This document shows, one piece after another, positions 35,002 to 45,500 of a stretch of 64,000 nt of DNA; the stretch's first letter is position 1, and each line of letters starts with the position of its first letter. Under the pieces are notes generated by a model. It saw only the letters and a program-made list of their open reading frames with translations. It had not been told where the DNA came from and ran no database searches. The position numbers and the translations under genes are program-made. Source of the DNA: Leptospirillum sp. (GTDB lineage: Bacteria; Nitrospirota; Leptospirillia; Leptospirillales; Leptospirillaceae); assembly GCA_027315205.1 (NCBI GenBank), contig DAHUYM010000007.1:62001-126000 (forward strand). The letters are read 5' to 3'.

Positions 35002-35201
35002 AGCGCTTTCTGGACCCATCCGCTCCGGATGCAGCGGGTGCAAACCCGGAGTTTCTTCGCCTGTCCACCAACCACTGCCCGAACATTCTGGAGATTCGGC
35101 TTGAACGCACGTTTTGAAACCCGGTGTGAATGGCTTATCTGATTTCCGATGACTTTTGTTTTGCCACAGACGGCGCAGGAATCTGCCACAACATCCTCCA
35201 T
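34998..35201 (-). CDS. rpmB: 50S ribosomal protein L28
   Basis: A 67-residue L28 of the zinc-ribbon type: CAVCGK near the N-terminus and CTRC near the C-terminus, with the conserved HRVSKRAFKPNLQNVR between. The first six residues before the first Cys are not typical, so the exact start is uncertain. It stands alone, converging on ridA with a 4-bp overlap, and is separated from recG by a 113-bp divergent intergenic region. Confidence 0.93.
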   Translation of the reverse strand: MEDVVADSCAVCGKTKVIGNQISHSHRVSKRAFKPNLQNVRAVVGGQAKKLRVCTRCIRSGWVQKAL

Positions 35202-35314
35202 AATCGGTGATAATTTCGTTAAAACATGACAATTCTAAAGATATTCGCTGACAAAATCAATCCGTCCCCGAAGGCCCAAACCGAAGGAAACCGGGACGAG
35301 GGCCGTCTCCGGCC

Positions 35315-37456
35315 ATGAACCGGACACCTATTTCACTGGCCTCTCCCCTCACTTCGATCGCCGACGTGGGTCCCAAAAGGGTCGAAAAGCTCTCCCGCAT
35401 GGGAATACATTCGATCCTGGATCTTCTGTATTATTTCCCCTTCCGTTACGAGGACCGGAGATCCGGGGCCAAGATCGCTCACCTTGCTCCGGAGACATCC
35501 CGGGGATTCATTGCCCGCGTGCGCTCTATCCGAAAGAGGTCGCTCCGGAATCTCAGGGTTCCCCTGATCGAAGCCGATCTCGAGGACGAGACCGGGACCG
35601 TCCGGGCTGTCTGGTTCGGACAGGAATACCTGTTGAAAACCCTGCCTGAAAACGCGTCGGCATTTTTTTTCGGAAAAGCCGAAGTGTCCTCGTTCGATGG
35701 GAGGCTCTCCGTCCGGTCGCCTGTCGTCGAACGGATTGATCCGGAAAAAAAAGGACAGAAAAGTTTCCATATCAACAGGATTGTCCCGGTTTACCATGAG
35801 GCCGAAGGGCTGGGGTCGACCTTTTTCCGTAAGACGATAGGGACAGTATTGGCCACTCTCTGGGGCACAGACTTCGATCCCGTTCCGCGTTCTGTCCTGG
35901 AACCTCTGGGGTTGCCGACCTGGTTCTTGTCTCTTGTCGAAATCCACTTTCCGAAAGACCTGAACGGTTCAGGGGATACCCAATCGCTTCTCGAGACCGA
36001 TTATCCCCCGAGAAAAAGGTTCATTTTCGAAGAGTTCTTTTTCCTTGAATTTCTCATGGGACATAAGAAGAGGGAGGTACAGTGCACCCCCCGGTCAACT
36101 CCTTACCAAATAGCGAGGGATGCACGAAGACGTTTCCTGGAATCCCTCCCTTTCCTCCCGACTAAGGCGCAGGAGCGCGCGTTTGAAGAGGTCCAGAACG
36201 ATCTGGAAACTCCCCAGCCGATGAATCGTCTCCTTATGGGAGATGTCGGGTCGGGAAAGACGCTTGTTGCGGCATGGGGCATTTATCTTGCGACCTCCTC
36301 CGGTTTCCAGGCGGCTTTCATGGCTCCCACAGAAATTCTGGCCCAGCAACATTTTCGAACCCTCGGATCCCTTCTCGGTCCCCACGGAATCCGGACAGCC
36401 CTCCTGACACATGCGATAAAGGGGAGCGAACGGCGGGCTCTGATGGAAGATTCCTACATGGGGAATATCGAACTTGTGATCGGAACGCACGCCCTGATTC
36501 AGGAGGCATTGTCCTTCAAGCGCCTGGGATTTATTGTCGTCGACGAACAGCATAAGTTCGGCGTCGAGCAAAGGAAGATCCTGATAGGAAAAGGGGAGAC
36601 ACCGGATGTGCTCGTGATGACAGCAACTCCGATCCCCCGTTCCCTGGCCTTGTCCTATTTCGGAGATCTCGATATATCGATCCTCGACGAAAAACCCCCG
36701 GGAAGACGCCCGGTCGAAACCCGGTTGCTCGCGTCCACTGAAGAAGGGGATTTCTGGGACACCGAGATTCGTCCGTCCGTTGACCGCGGCGAACAGGTCT
36801 ACGTCGTCTATCCCGTGATCGATAGCTCTGCCGTTAAGGAGTTGAAGGATGCCACGACCATGTGGGGTGCGCTTTCTCAAAAGTGGCCGGACATCGCTGT
36901 CGGACTCCTGACCGGACGCATGACATCCGATGAAAAAGAAGAGATGATGAACAGGGTCGAGGCAGGCCTTGTGAAAGTCCTTGTTGCGACCACGGTGATC
37001 GAAGTCGGAGTCGATGTTCCGAATGCGACGGTCATGGTCGTCGAGAATGCCGAACGCTTCGGTCTGGCCCAACTCCACCAGTTGAGGGGACGTGTCGGGA
37101 GAGGGGATCTTCCCGGCCGATTCTTTCTGATTCCCGGAAACGGGGTTTCAGGGGAGGGGATTGACCGTCTTCGCGTTTTGACCCGTTCGGACGACGGGTT
37201 CCGCATTGCCGAAGAAGATTTGAGAACGCGGGGACCGGGAGAGTTTCTCGGGACCCGACAATCGGGCCTGCCTCCCTTCAAGGTTGCGGATCTCGTGAGG
37301 GATGCCCCACTTCTTGAAGAGGCGAGACGATCGTCCCACGCCTTTCTGGAAATGGCTTCGGAAGGAGGGAGCGAAAAAACATGGGAATGGACGACACTCA
37401 TGAATTTCATACGGAATCGATTCCCGGACGTGGCAGAATGGCTTCTGGTGAGATAA
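35315..37456 (+). CDS. recG: ATP-dependent DNA helicase RecG
   Basis: A 713-residue RecG that remodels stalled forks and Holliday junctions. The N-terminal wedge domain includes LTSIADVGPKRVEKL and LLYYFPFRYEDR. The superfamily 2 motor has Walker A GDVGSGKTLVA, DEQHKFGVEQR, MTATPIPRSLALSYFGDL, TTVIEVGVDVPNATVMVVE and LRGRVGRG. The family C-terminus (RTRGPGEFLGTRQSGLP) is intact. The start ATG 35315 gives a normal-length protein. The next gene starts inside its last 19 bp. Confidence 0.96.
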   Translation: MNRTPISLASPLTSIADVGPKRVEKLSRMGIHSILDLLYYFPFRYEDRRSGAKIAHLAPETSRGFIARVRSIRKRSLRNLRVPLIEADLEDETGTVRAVWFGQEYLLKTLPENASAFFFGKAEVSSFDGRLSVRSPVVERIDPEKKGQKSFHINRIVPVYHEAEGLGSTFFRKTIGTVLATLWGTDFDPVPRSVLEPLGLPTWFLSLVEIHFPKDLNGSGDTQSLLETDYPPRKRFIFEEFFFLEFLMGHKKREVQCTPRSTPYQIARDARRRFLESLPFLPTKAQERAFEEVQNDLETPQPMNRLLMGDVGSGKTLVAAWGIYLATSSGFQAAFMAPTEILAQQHFRTLGSLLGPHGIRTALLTHAIKGSERRALMEDSYMGNIELVIGTHALIQEALSFKRLGFIVVDEQHKFGVEQRKILIGKGETPDVLVMTATPIPRSLALSYFGDLDISILDEKPPGRRPVETRLLASTEEGDFWDTEIRPSVDRGEQVYVVYPVIDSSAVKELKDATTMWGALSQKWPDIAVGLLTGRMTSDEKEEMMNRVEAGLVKVLVATTVIEVGVDVPNATVMVVENAERFGLAQLHQLRGRVGRGDLPGRFFLIPGNGVSGEGIDRLRVLTRSDDGFRIAEEDLRTRGPGEFLGTRQSGLPPFKVADLVRDAPLLEEARRSSHAFLEMASEGGSEKTWEWTTLMNFIRNRFPDVAEWLLVR

Positions 37457-37800
37457 GTGCAATAGAGGAGAAATCCGTCCAGGAAACAGTGCGCCTCGGG
37501 CAGGTGCGCACAGGTTGGGTCAGGACGATCGGGGTATTTAAGGAAACCGTTCTCTGGATCTTTAAAGTGGGCGATCTCGTCCAGTCATCATTGGCCAAGC
37601 TCCGGAATGAATCCCGGTTAAGGAAGGCTTATCGGGATTTGGGAGAATTCCTCTTCCAGAGGATGCATGACCCCGAACTCGACGAAGCCGATCAGGTGGA
37701 ATTCGATCTTTTGATGGGGAGAATTGCCGAGATTCGCGTAGAGCGGGATCGCCTGATAGGAGATTCGGAGAATTCGGATCGAACGGGATTGTCGTCTTAA
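37438..37800 (+). CDS. Hypothetical helical protein between recG and ppx
   Basis: A 120-residue protein from ATG 37438, which overlaps the recG stop by 19 bp (an ATG at 37381 would overlap more). It has one moderately hydrophobic segment (VGDLVQSSLA preceded by FKETVLWIF) and a long amphipathic, charged C-terminal helix region (LRKAYRDLGEFLFQRM and IAEIRVERDRL). No family recognised; it could be a small membrane-associated coiled-coil protein. It is followed by ppx after 9 bp with a strong ribosome site, so the three are one operon. Confidence 0.6.
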   Translation: MASGEISAIEEKSVQETVRLGQVRTGWVRTIGVFKETVLWIFKVGDLVQSSLAKLRNESRLRKAYRDLGEFLFQRMHDPELDEADQVEFDLLMGRIAEIRVERDRLIGDSENSDRTGLSS

Positions 37801-37809
37801 GGAGGAATC

Positions 37810-38772
37810 GTGTCTTTTCGTAAGGTCTGCGTTATCGATGTTGGCACGAATTCCGTGCGGATGATTTTGGCAAAGGCCACAGGACAGAAGATAGGGGAAG
37901 TATTGTTTACTCAGGGACGCATTACACGCCTGGGGGAAGGATTGAGAGATTCGGGTTCGATCCAGGGCAAGGCTCTCGAAAGGACAGTCCAGGCTCTACT
38001 TGATTTTCTGGAAAGAGCCAGGGCGTTTTCACCCGAAAAGATACGGATCGTGGGCACGTCGGCGATTCGGCAAGCCTTGAACCAGGAAGATGTACTTCGA
38101 GAAATTCTTGAACGCACCGGTTTTGCCCTGGAAGTCATATCGGGAGAGCAGGAAGCCCGCATGACCTATACCGGAGCCCTCCAGAACATGGAAGGATTGA
38201 CTCCGCCGTACCTTGTCGTGGATATCGGGGGCGGGTCGACTGAACTGATATATGGCGAAACGTCACAGGATAGCCTGAAAGCATTTTCGATCGAAGTGGG
38301 GGTCGTGACATTGACGGAAGGGTGGTTGAAAAAAGATCCGCCTGGGTCGGAAGAGATCAAAAAAGCCCGCCAATTCGTTTCGAATTCGTTCCATGCGATG
38401 TTTTCACAGCTGATTCCCTATCTGACCTCCAGTGTCACGACGGTCGGAACGGCCGGTTCCGTTACCACTTTGCTGGCGATGGCATTGGGCATGAAGATTT
38501 ACAATCCCGCCCTTATCCACGGCAAGGGGCTTTCAAGAACGACCGTTCAGGAGATTTTCGAAAAACTTTCCCGGAAAACGCTCGCAGAACGGTTGAAAAT
38601 CCCCGGAATCGAAAGAGGTAGGGAAGATCTGATCTTTTCCGGAGCCCTGATCCTTCTTGAAATTATGGAATCACTTTCTCAGGCCGGTCTGGTTGTTTCA
38701 GATTCCGGACTGAGGGAAGGGGTCCTGCTCCATGCTGCCGGGGAATTCGGAGCTTCTTACCGGAAGAATTAG
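37810..38772 (+). CDS. ppx: Exopolyphosphatase / guanosine pentaphosphate phosphatase (Ppx/GppA)
   Basis: A 320-residue Ppx/GppA-family phosphatase with an actin-like ATPase fold. N-terminal VIDVGTNSVRMILAK, the catalytic Glu region IVGTSAIRQALNQE and ISGEQEARMTYTGAL, and the phosphate loop VVDIGGGSTELIYG are all present, as is TVGTAGSVTTLLAM. It starts with GTG 37810 after AAGGAGGAATC. Short members like this lack the C-terminal HD-like domain. The window also holds a dead PPK2 gene, so polyphosphate turnover here may have changed. Confidence 0.94.
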   Translation: MSFRKVCVIDVGTNSVRMILAKATGQKIGEVLFTQGRITRLGEGLRDSGSIQGKALERTVQALLDFLERARAFSPEKIRIVGTSAIRQALNQEDVLREILERTGFALEVISGEQEARMTYTGALQNMEGLTPPYLVVDIGGGSTELIYGETSQDSLKAFSIEVGVVTLTEGWLKKDPPGSEEIKKARQFVSNSFHAMFSQLIPYLTSSVTTVGTAGSVTTLLAMALGMKIYNPALIHGKGLSRTTVQEIFEKLSRKTLAERLKIPGIERGREDLIFSGALILLEIMESLSQAGLVVSDSGLREGVLLHAAGEFGASYRKN

Positions 38773-40496
38773 CCGGACCGGCTGTCCCGGTATTTAAGTG
38801 TGTCCACATAGAGTCCGTAAAGGGAGGGTTCCGAGGGGTGCCTTTCCATACCATCCTGAAGAATCCGCAAGGCCTTTTCGATTTCCCCGCGACGCATGGT
38901 CCATTCGTGAATGACGCGGAAAAAACCTGGGCGGCTTGGATAAAAATCCAGAAACTCGTCCAGAACGACGGGAAGGCGTTCGGAAGGCTCACCCTTCAGG
39001 AACATTGCGCGTGCTATGGAATGGAACAATGTAACCGGCTCCCGGGTGCTGGGAAGGATTCTTTTGTACCAGAGGATCGCGGAATCCGGATTCCCGAGCT
39101 TTTCGTCCGTCAGAGCGAGGATCCAGTAAGGAACTTCGCTCAGGGGGTCGCCGATGACGGCCTGTTCGAGATAAGGTTTTGACTCTGTTGAAGAATTCGA
39201 AAAGTAAAGGGAAAGGCCTTGCATGATCAATTGTTCGGGCCGGGTAAAGGATGAACCTGGTTCTTTTTCCCAATGGTGCAACACTTTCGAGCTTCTGAAT
39301 TTTTTCGGAAGGCGGCCCGGGAAGAGAATCTCCATCCATGCCATTGTTTCGAAAAAGGCAAACCAGTCGTTACGTTCCAGCGAAAGTTTCAGAAGGATTT
39401 CCCCTGTATAGGGGTCCGGTTCCTTTTCAAAGGCTGTCGAATAGGCGAGAATGGCTCTTTCTGGAGCCTTTTCCCGCAGAAACACTTCACCGAGGGACCG
39501 ATAGGGATGGGCTTCGTTAGTGGTCTGAAGGGTTTGGATGGCTTTATCCATTTCTTTCATGTCGATCTGGAGGAGTCCCATCAGAACGTGGAATTCACTA
39601 TTGTCGGGCTCAAGGGAAAGGGCTTTCCTGATGGGGTCAAGGCCTGCGAGGGGCTTCCCGTTCATCTTGTATGCCATGGCGATCAGTCCGTAAAGTCTGG
39701 CGGTTTCCTCGCCGGCCTCCATCGCGAGTCTCAGGGAGTCCACGGCCCGGGTATATTCGTTCATATTAAGCAGAAGACGCCCGGCTTCCTCCAGTAGGAA
39801 TGGATTCTTGGGTTGTGTCCTGAGAAGCGTCCGTACGTATTTGAGGGCTTGGCGGGTTTGGTTGTTCCGTTCCAGGGCCCTGATATAAAGAATCTGGCAT
39901 TCGTGATTACTGGGATCTTCGTTCAGAAGGTTTCTGCACAACGTCAAAAGTTTGGGGTACTGTTCAAGGAGTTCGAGGCGTTCGATAAGGGCAATGTAAG
40001 CGAGGGCATTTTGTTTGCTGGAGGGGTTTAGGGAGTAAGCTTCCGTGATCCTCGAGTCGGCAATCCACCAGCGCCCCTTCAGCCCATTCTGGATGCCGGA
40101 TTCCCTAAGAAGTTCCGTATTACCTGGAAATTGCGACAAACCTTCCTCAAGAAACCACAAGGCTTTGTCAGGCTCTCCAGTGAGATTTTTGAGTTGCGCG
40201 AGCCCCAGGAAGGATTCCGGGGTAGGTTTGAACGGAGGCTGGACGGATTTCCAGAAACAGTCCTCCGCCTTTTCCCATTCTTCTTTCCCTTCGTGGACAC
40301 GTCCACGCTCCACCAGAAGGAGGCCGGATTCTGGGAACCGGGAAGAGGCGTCGTCGAGAAGGGACAGGCATGCTTCCCAATTCCGTGCTTGAAGGAACGC
40401 GTGAAGGCGTTCCAGAATGTCGTGCAGTTCGCCGGACGGGGTGTTGCCGGAGGTCGTCGATGAAAGTTCCGAGCCGTCACTGGCGGATTGTGTCAT
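38769..40496 (-). CDS. TPR-repeat protein
   Basis: A 575-residue protein built from many tetratricopeptide-type helical repeats. Examples are WEKAEDCFWKSVQPPFKP, PDKALWFLEEGLSQFPGN, TRQALKYVRTLLRTQP, YTRAVDSLRLAMEAG and PDSAILWYKRILPSTREP. There is no signal peptide or membrane segment, so it is probably a cytosolic scaffold. ATG 40496 has a good ribosome site (AGGGAGATACC); an upstream ATG at 40538 does not. It converges on ppx (4-bp overlap) and diverges from the CCA-family gene. Partner unknown. Confidence 0.88.
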   Translation of the reverse strand: MTQSASDGSELSSTTSGNTPSGELHDILERLHAFLQARNWEACLSLLDDASSRFPESGLLLVERGRVHEGKEEWEKAEDCFWKSVQPPFKPTPESFLGLAQLKNLTGEPDKALWFLEEGLSQFPGNTELLRESGIQNGLKGRWWIADSRITEAYSLNPSSKQNALAYIALIERLELLEQYPKLLTLCRNLLNEDPSNHECQILYIRALERNNQTRQALKYVRTLLRTQPKNPFLLEEAGRLLLNMNEYTRAVDSLRLAMEAGEETARLYGLIAMAYKMNGKPLAGLDPIRKALSLEPDNSEFHVLMGLLQIDMKEMDKAIQTLQTTNEAHPYRSLGEVFLREKAPERAILAYSTAFEKEPDPYTGEILLKLSLERNDWFAFFETMAWMEILFPGRLPKKFRSSKVLHHWEKEPGSSFTRPEQLIMQGLSLYFSNSSTESKPYLEQAVIGDPLSEVPYWILALTDEKLGNPDSAILWYKRILPSTREPVTLFHSIARAMFLKGEPSERLPVVLDEFLDFYPSRPGFFRVIHEWTMRRGEIEKALRILQDGMERHPSEPSLYGLYVDTLKYRDSRSG

Positions 40497-40579
40497 GTGG
40501 TATCTCCCTATGAAGGAATTCATATTAACGGATTTCATCGGATCTGGGAACGTGACATCGCGAAAAGGAATCGATTCTC

Positions 40580-41896
40580 ATGCGTTCCATGCAACCTGAA
40601 ACCGTCCATTTTCAGGGATGGCCGTTCTGGAAGACCCTTCTTGAACGGGTGCCCCCTCCCGATACCGGAAAGGCCTACATTGTAGGGGGATGGGTACGGG
40701 ATATCTTCATGTACGGGCAACCCGTAGGGCCGGTTGAAATGGATTGGGCCCTCGAAGGGGATGCCGTCCAGTGGGCCCGCGCGATTTCCCTGAAAACGGG
40801 TGCCATTCTTCGGATGGAGTCCAGTCTTGGGACAGCCCGCATCGATATCGAACATCAGGGGATCACCGTCCGGTTCGATTTCGCCACATGCCGAAAAGAT
40901 CGATACCCGAAACCAGGTGGACTGCCCCTGACATCTGTCGCAACAATCGATGAAGACTTGGGACGTAGAGACTTTTCCATAAATGCGATGGCTATCGAGG
41001 TCGCATTTCCGTTTCGGGGATTCGGCCGGATCCTCGATCCTTGGGGCGGGAGGAAAGATCTTGGTCGAAGGAAACTCCGCATTTTGTACGAGAATTCGTT
41101 TGTCGACGATCCGACCCGTATTTTCCGTCTCGTACGATTCAGTTGCCGACTGGGATTTTCCTCGGATACGGGAACGTTCAAAGCTCTGAGCCGGAGTCTC
41201 GATGATAAATGTCTGCGGTCGGTTTCGCGGAGCCGGGTCTGGGATGAAATGGCGAAAATCCTTTCCGAACCGGAACCTATGGAAATCCTCTATGGTTGGT
41301 TAACGGCAGGAATTCTCTCATCGGTTTCAAAAAAGCTTTTGGCCACGGGTCCGAGGAAGGCTCGACTTCAACGGTGGAATCAGATCTTTTACAATTTGCC
41401 AAGGACGTCGAACGAACCCAAATTCATTCGGGAAACCGAATTTCTTTTGGCTCTGTTTTTCGGTTTGCCGAGGAGAGAATTCGAAGCCATTTCCGCTGTT
41501 CTTGGGGTGCCGGGACGACTCCGGAAGACGTTGTCCGATGTGCTCTTCGAAAAGGGCTACCGTGGGAACGTTTTCCGTTTTTGGGAAAAAACAGGCGGAA
41601 ATACCGGACAGATGCAGTACGAATGTGACCGGATGGGATACGCGTCCGCCTGTCTCTTGGCGTTGAGGTCACCCTCCGAACTCGTTGTGTTCTGGAGAAA
41701 TTATTTTTCTTCCGACAGACATCTCGCACCCTTTGTGACAGGTAAAGACCTTGTCCAGGCAGGTGTGCCGGCTTCAGCGGAGAGGGAAAGGATCTTGGAT
41801 GAAATTCGGCTTCTCCAGAGACTGGGACGGGTCAGGAACAAGTCGGAAGCGCTGGTTTGGATAAGTAAGAATCTCGTTCGCAAACTGGGGGAGTAA
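40580..41896 (+). CDS. CCA-adding enzyme / poly(A) polymerase family protein
   Basis: A 438-residue class II nucleotidyltransferase. Visible motifs are the phosphate-binding AYIVGGWVRDIFMYG, the metal-binding strand VEMDWALEGDAVQWA, template-side IDEDLGRRDFSINAMAI, and FVDDPTRIFRLVRFSCRLGF. The metal motif normally reads Asp-x-Asp; here the first acidic residue is Glu (Glu-Met-Asp), which is unusual. Members add CCA or A to tRNA, or A tails to RNA; which of these applies cannot be told from motifs alone. It has its own promoter region, being divergent from the TPR gene. Confidence 0.88.
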   Translation: MRSMQPETVHFQGWPFWKTLLERVPPPDTGKAYIVGGWVRDIFMYGQPVGPVEMDWALEGDAVQWARAISLKTGAILRMESSLGTARIDIEHQGITVRFDFATCRKDRYPKPGGLPLTSVATIDEDLGRRDFSINAMAIEVAFPFRGFGRILDPWGGRKDLGRRKLRILYENSFVDDPTRIFRLVRFSCRLGFSSDTGTFKALSRSLDDKCLRSVSRSRVWDEMAKILSEPEPMEILYGWLTAGILSSVSKKLLATGPRKARLQRWNQIFYNLPRTSNEPKFIRETEFLLALFFGLPRREFEAISAVLGVPGRLRKTLSDVLFEKGYRGNVFRFWEKTGGNTGQMQYECDRMGYASACLLALRSPSELVVFWRNYFSSDRHLAPFVTGKDLVQAGVPASAERERILDEIRLLQRLGRVRNKSEALVWISKNLVRKLGE

Positions 41897-41911
41897 AGAC
41901 GTATCTTACGA

Positions 41912-42421
41912 TTATCGGATGATTTTCCGGATCGTACGATTCAGGGAATCATAGCTGGCATCACCGGGTATGACGCGGGTAATGACTCCGGATTGGTCGA
42001 TGAGGGCGACCCAAGGCTCACCGTGGACCCTCCAGTCATTGACGGTTCTCTGTTCGGAATCTTCATAGTCGTCGATATGGATAAAGGCCATTTGCCGGTA
42101 GTATAGTTCCCTCAATCCCTGGATAAGTCGATCTTCGTGCACGCACGGCGTGCAGTGGACCGGAGCCCCGAAAAAAATCAGAAACGGACGATGGTGGTAA
42201 AGGGCATGGCTGATGCTTTCGTTATGGAGATGATCGGGCACGTTCATCGTGCACAGATCGGTATATCGTTCCCCGACCTTCAGGACCGGGTTATGACTGA
42301 TCGGAGCACGTGTCCCTTCCTTCGGGAAGCTTAAGAACCAGTTGCACGAAGCCGTAGTCAAAAAAGATCCCATCAGAACAAGTCCGATAAAGATTCCTCG
42401 ATTCCATTTTGAAGCCCCCAT
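41912..42421 (-). CDS. Thioredoxin-like lipoprotein
   Basis: A 169-residue protein with a lipoprotein signal: a hydrophobic core (GIFIGLVLMGSFLTTASC) ending in TASC, so Cys about residue 26 is the likely lipidation site. The mature part has a thioredoxin-like fold with redox motif CTPC in GAPVHCTPCVHED and a later GEPWVALIDQSGVI that holds the cis-proline position. ATG 42421 follows GGAGG nine bases upstream; an upstream in-frame ATG at 42526 would add an unlikely N-terminus. It may handle disulfides or copper in the periplasm. It diverges from the RND gene. Confidence 0.75.
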   Translation of the reverse strand: MGASKWNRGIFIGLVLMGSFLTTASCNWFLSFPKEGTRAPISHNPVLKVGERYTDLCTMNVPDHLHNESISHALYHHRPFLIFFGAPVHCTPCVHEDRLIQGLRELYYRQMAFIHIDDYEDSEQRTVNDWRVHGEPWVALIDQSGVITRVIPGDASYDSLNRTIRKIIR

Positions 42422-42469
42422 CGCGTCGGATCCTCCGTTGCGGCATCTATAGTACACTACGGACACAGT

Positions 42470-42499
42470 TTGTTCGTCTACCGATCCCTCTGCTATATT
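42470..42499 (+). promoter_or_regulatory. Putative promoter of the RND permease gene
   Basis: TTGTTC (42470-42475), an 18-base spacer and TATATT (42494-42499) lie about 70 bases upstream of ATG 42571, in the divergent intergenic region. Pattern match only. Confidence 0.45.
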
Positions 42500-42570
42500 A
42501 TGCGCCCGTAAGCTCCCCCGTTTCAAAGATTCCCTTAAGACATTTTTCCAATCGAGGAGTTGCTGCGTCT

Positions 42571-45500
42571 ATGTTTCTTTCGAATCTTGCTCTGCGAAGG
42601 CCGGTTTTCATCACGATGATCGTGCTCGCCCTTGTGATATCCGGGGGGGTATCCTACACGAAGCTTGGGGAAAATCTTTTTCCCAGCGTTTCTTTCCCTA
42701 TCATTTCGGTAACCCTCTTCGACCCCGGGTCTTCGGCACGGATCGTAGAAGAACGTTTGACCCTCCCGGCCGAAGAAGCCCTTTCAGCACTTCCAGGAAT
42801 CCAGCATGTTCATTCTGTCACGGTTCCCGGAGCGGCAACGGTCACAATGACCTTTCCGGATAACGAAAAGCCCGAAAAACTTTTTTCGGAGGTCCAGGAA
42901 AAACTCCAGAAAATTCGCCACGAATTGCCGAGAGGACTCCCTTCCCCCATCATCTCGCGTGTCACTCCCACGGAAATGCCGCTTCTTTGGATTGTGTTTC
43001 CATTTGATGGAGGGGAGATCGGCAATCGTGACCTTACCTGGTTGAAAGAAAATGTCGTTCCTCCTTTGAGGGCATTGGACGGTGTGGCTGTTATAAGCCC
43101 AATATGGCCTCCATCCCGTGTTCTACATATATGGGTTCGATCTCGATCTCTCATCCGTTATTCACTTTCGATGGAGACGCTGGCCGGCCTGATCCGGCAA
43201 AATTCCCTCGTCCTGCCGTCCGGGCGTGTTTCCCAGGGGGACCGCGAAATCATGGTCGAGACTTCCGGCCAGGCGCTGACGCCCGAATCCCTGAAACAGA
43301 TGGCTGTTCCGGTCTCCGGAGGGAAAAAAGTGATTTTGGGCGATTTGGCTACGATCCGGGAAGGCTGGGAAACGGCCCGTTCGATCTTTAGGCTGGATGG
43401 AAATCCTGCGGTAGGAATTCAGGTCTTTAAGAAAAATGAGGCCGACGGACGGAAGGTCTCCCGTTCGGTCAGAACGATGCTGAACACCATGGTGTGGCCC
43501 AAAGAGTGGAAGGAAAAGCCCATCATCCGTATGGACCGCTCCCAACTCGTGAAGAAGAATAACAGGGAACTGCTGGAGACGTTGCTTCTTGGGGGTGCAC
43601 TTACGGTTGTGGTCATCTTTTTGTTTCTGGAAAGCCTGGTTCCTACGATCATAGCCTCCCTCTCGATTCCGGCTTCGGTAATCTCCACCTTTGCGGTGAT
43701 GAAATTTTTTCACTTTACATTGAATACACTGACGATGCTGGGACTTTCTTTAGTCGTTGGCATCCTTGTGGATGATGCCATTGTCGTATTGGAAAATATT
43801 GTTCGGCATCGCCAGGAAGGTTTGAGCGCTTCCGACGCGGCCCGTCAGGGGGTCGGGGAAATCGGACTGGCCGTTTTGGCGACGACATTTTCCATCATCG
43901 CCGTGTTTGCACCAGTGGCTTTCATGCAGGGGATTTTCGGAAAGTTTTTTTATGAATTCGGTTTGACAGTCTCCTTTGCTGTCGGAATGTCCATGTTCGT
44001 TTCACTCACTTTGACTCCAGTCCTTGCATCCCGTTTTTTGAAAAATGAACCGGCCCTGAAGAAGGTCAAAGTTGTATCCCGCTGGCTTGAAAAATTAAGG
44101 GTTTGGTACAGAAATCTCCTCGAATGGTCCCTTGGTCACCCGGGGACTGTTGTCATGTCAACTATTGGCGTTTTGGCCCTCATCGGTCTTATGGTCCCGA
44201 GAATCGGATGGGATCTTGTACCGAGAACCGATCAGGGGGCATATGTCGTCCAAATGACTGCGGGTTCTTCGGCATCCCTGAATTATGCCGATCGTAAGTT
44301 TAAGGCGGCCTCGGAAGAGCTTTCTCAATTGCCAGGAGTTTCTTCGGTGTTTTATCAGATCGGGGGAGGTCCGGAAATCCCCCTGAACCAAGGGTATCTA
44401 TATGTATCACTCAAACCGCTGGAACATCGCGTGATAACCCAGGAACAATCCATGGCCATGGCACGGACCCTTTTTGCCAAGGACCTTTCCGACCACGTAT
44501 CCGTCGATCGTATCTCCCTAGTCGGGGGTAGCGGGCGGGAAATTCCACTCCAGGTCATTCTCATGGGTCCTTCAAGGCAAAAGCTGGAACTCCTGTCGCA
44601 AGAGCTTGCCGACCGGATGAAAGGAATCAGGGGATTGGTCGATATCGAGACCCCTGACCGGTTCGGGCAGAGAATCATGACGGTACGTCCCAAGAAAAAC
44701 CTTCCGGATACCTTCGCTGTCACACCGGAATCTCTTGGGCAATCGCTCAGAATGTTGCTGGACATGACGGATGTGGGGATTTTGAAGCAGAAGGAAAGCG
44801 GAGAGAAGGTTCTGCTTTCGATCGATCCGGAGGAAAAAAACGATCCGGAACGATTTTCCAGGCTTCCCGTGCTGCTGGGTAATGGAAAGTCTCTTCCGCT
44901 GCGCCAAGTTGCAATCGTATCGGAGAAATCCGAGACCCAGGAACGGGTCAGGGATGATCGACTGCCTTCTCTTGAGGTCAATGCGAACATCGTTGGGAAA
45001 CAAACGCTCGGAAAGGCGATGGAATCTATCACGTCTTGGGCTTCGATCCACGTTCCCGTGGAATATCGTTTTCGGTTCGGAGGTTCAGGTGATGTGCTAA
45101 ATCAGGCGATTGGACAATTCACTATCGCTCTCTTGCTTGCGATTCTCGCCGTTTATATGGTCCTTGCTTCGCAGTTCGAGAATTTTCTGATGCCATTTGT
45201 CATCATGGTATCCATCCCTGTAAGTGTCGTCGGGGCGATATTCGCACTTTGGGTTACCGGGAACTCGTTCAATCTGATGAGTGCCATGGGACTCATTATC
45301 CTGTTTGGGCTTGTGGCAAAAAATGCCATTCTCCTCGTCGATTACACCAATACTCTGAGACGGAGGGGAATGGAAAGGCGCGCGGCCCTGATGGAAGCAT
45401 GTCCGGTTCGTTTGAGGCCGGTTTTGATGACGACCGTCGCAATGGTGGCGGGTATGCTTCCGATGGCGTTCGGATGGGGCGCGGGAGGGGCATTGCGCAC

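Noticed and set aside
36095-37078. A 327-codon minus-strand open frame opposite recG
   Set aside because: Antisense to helicase motifs of recG, no motifs of its own.
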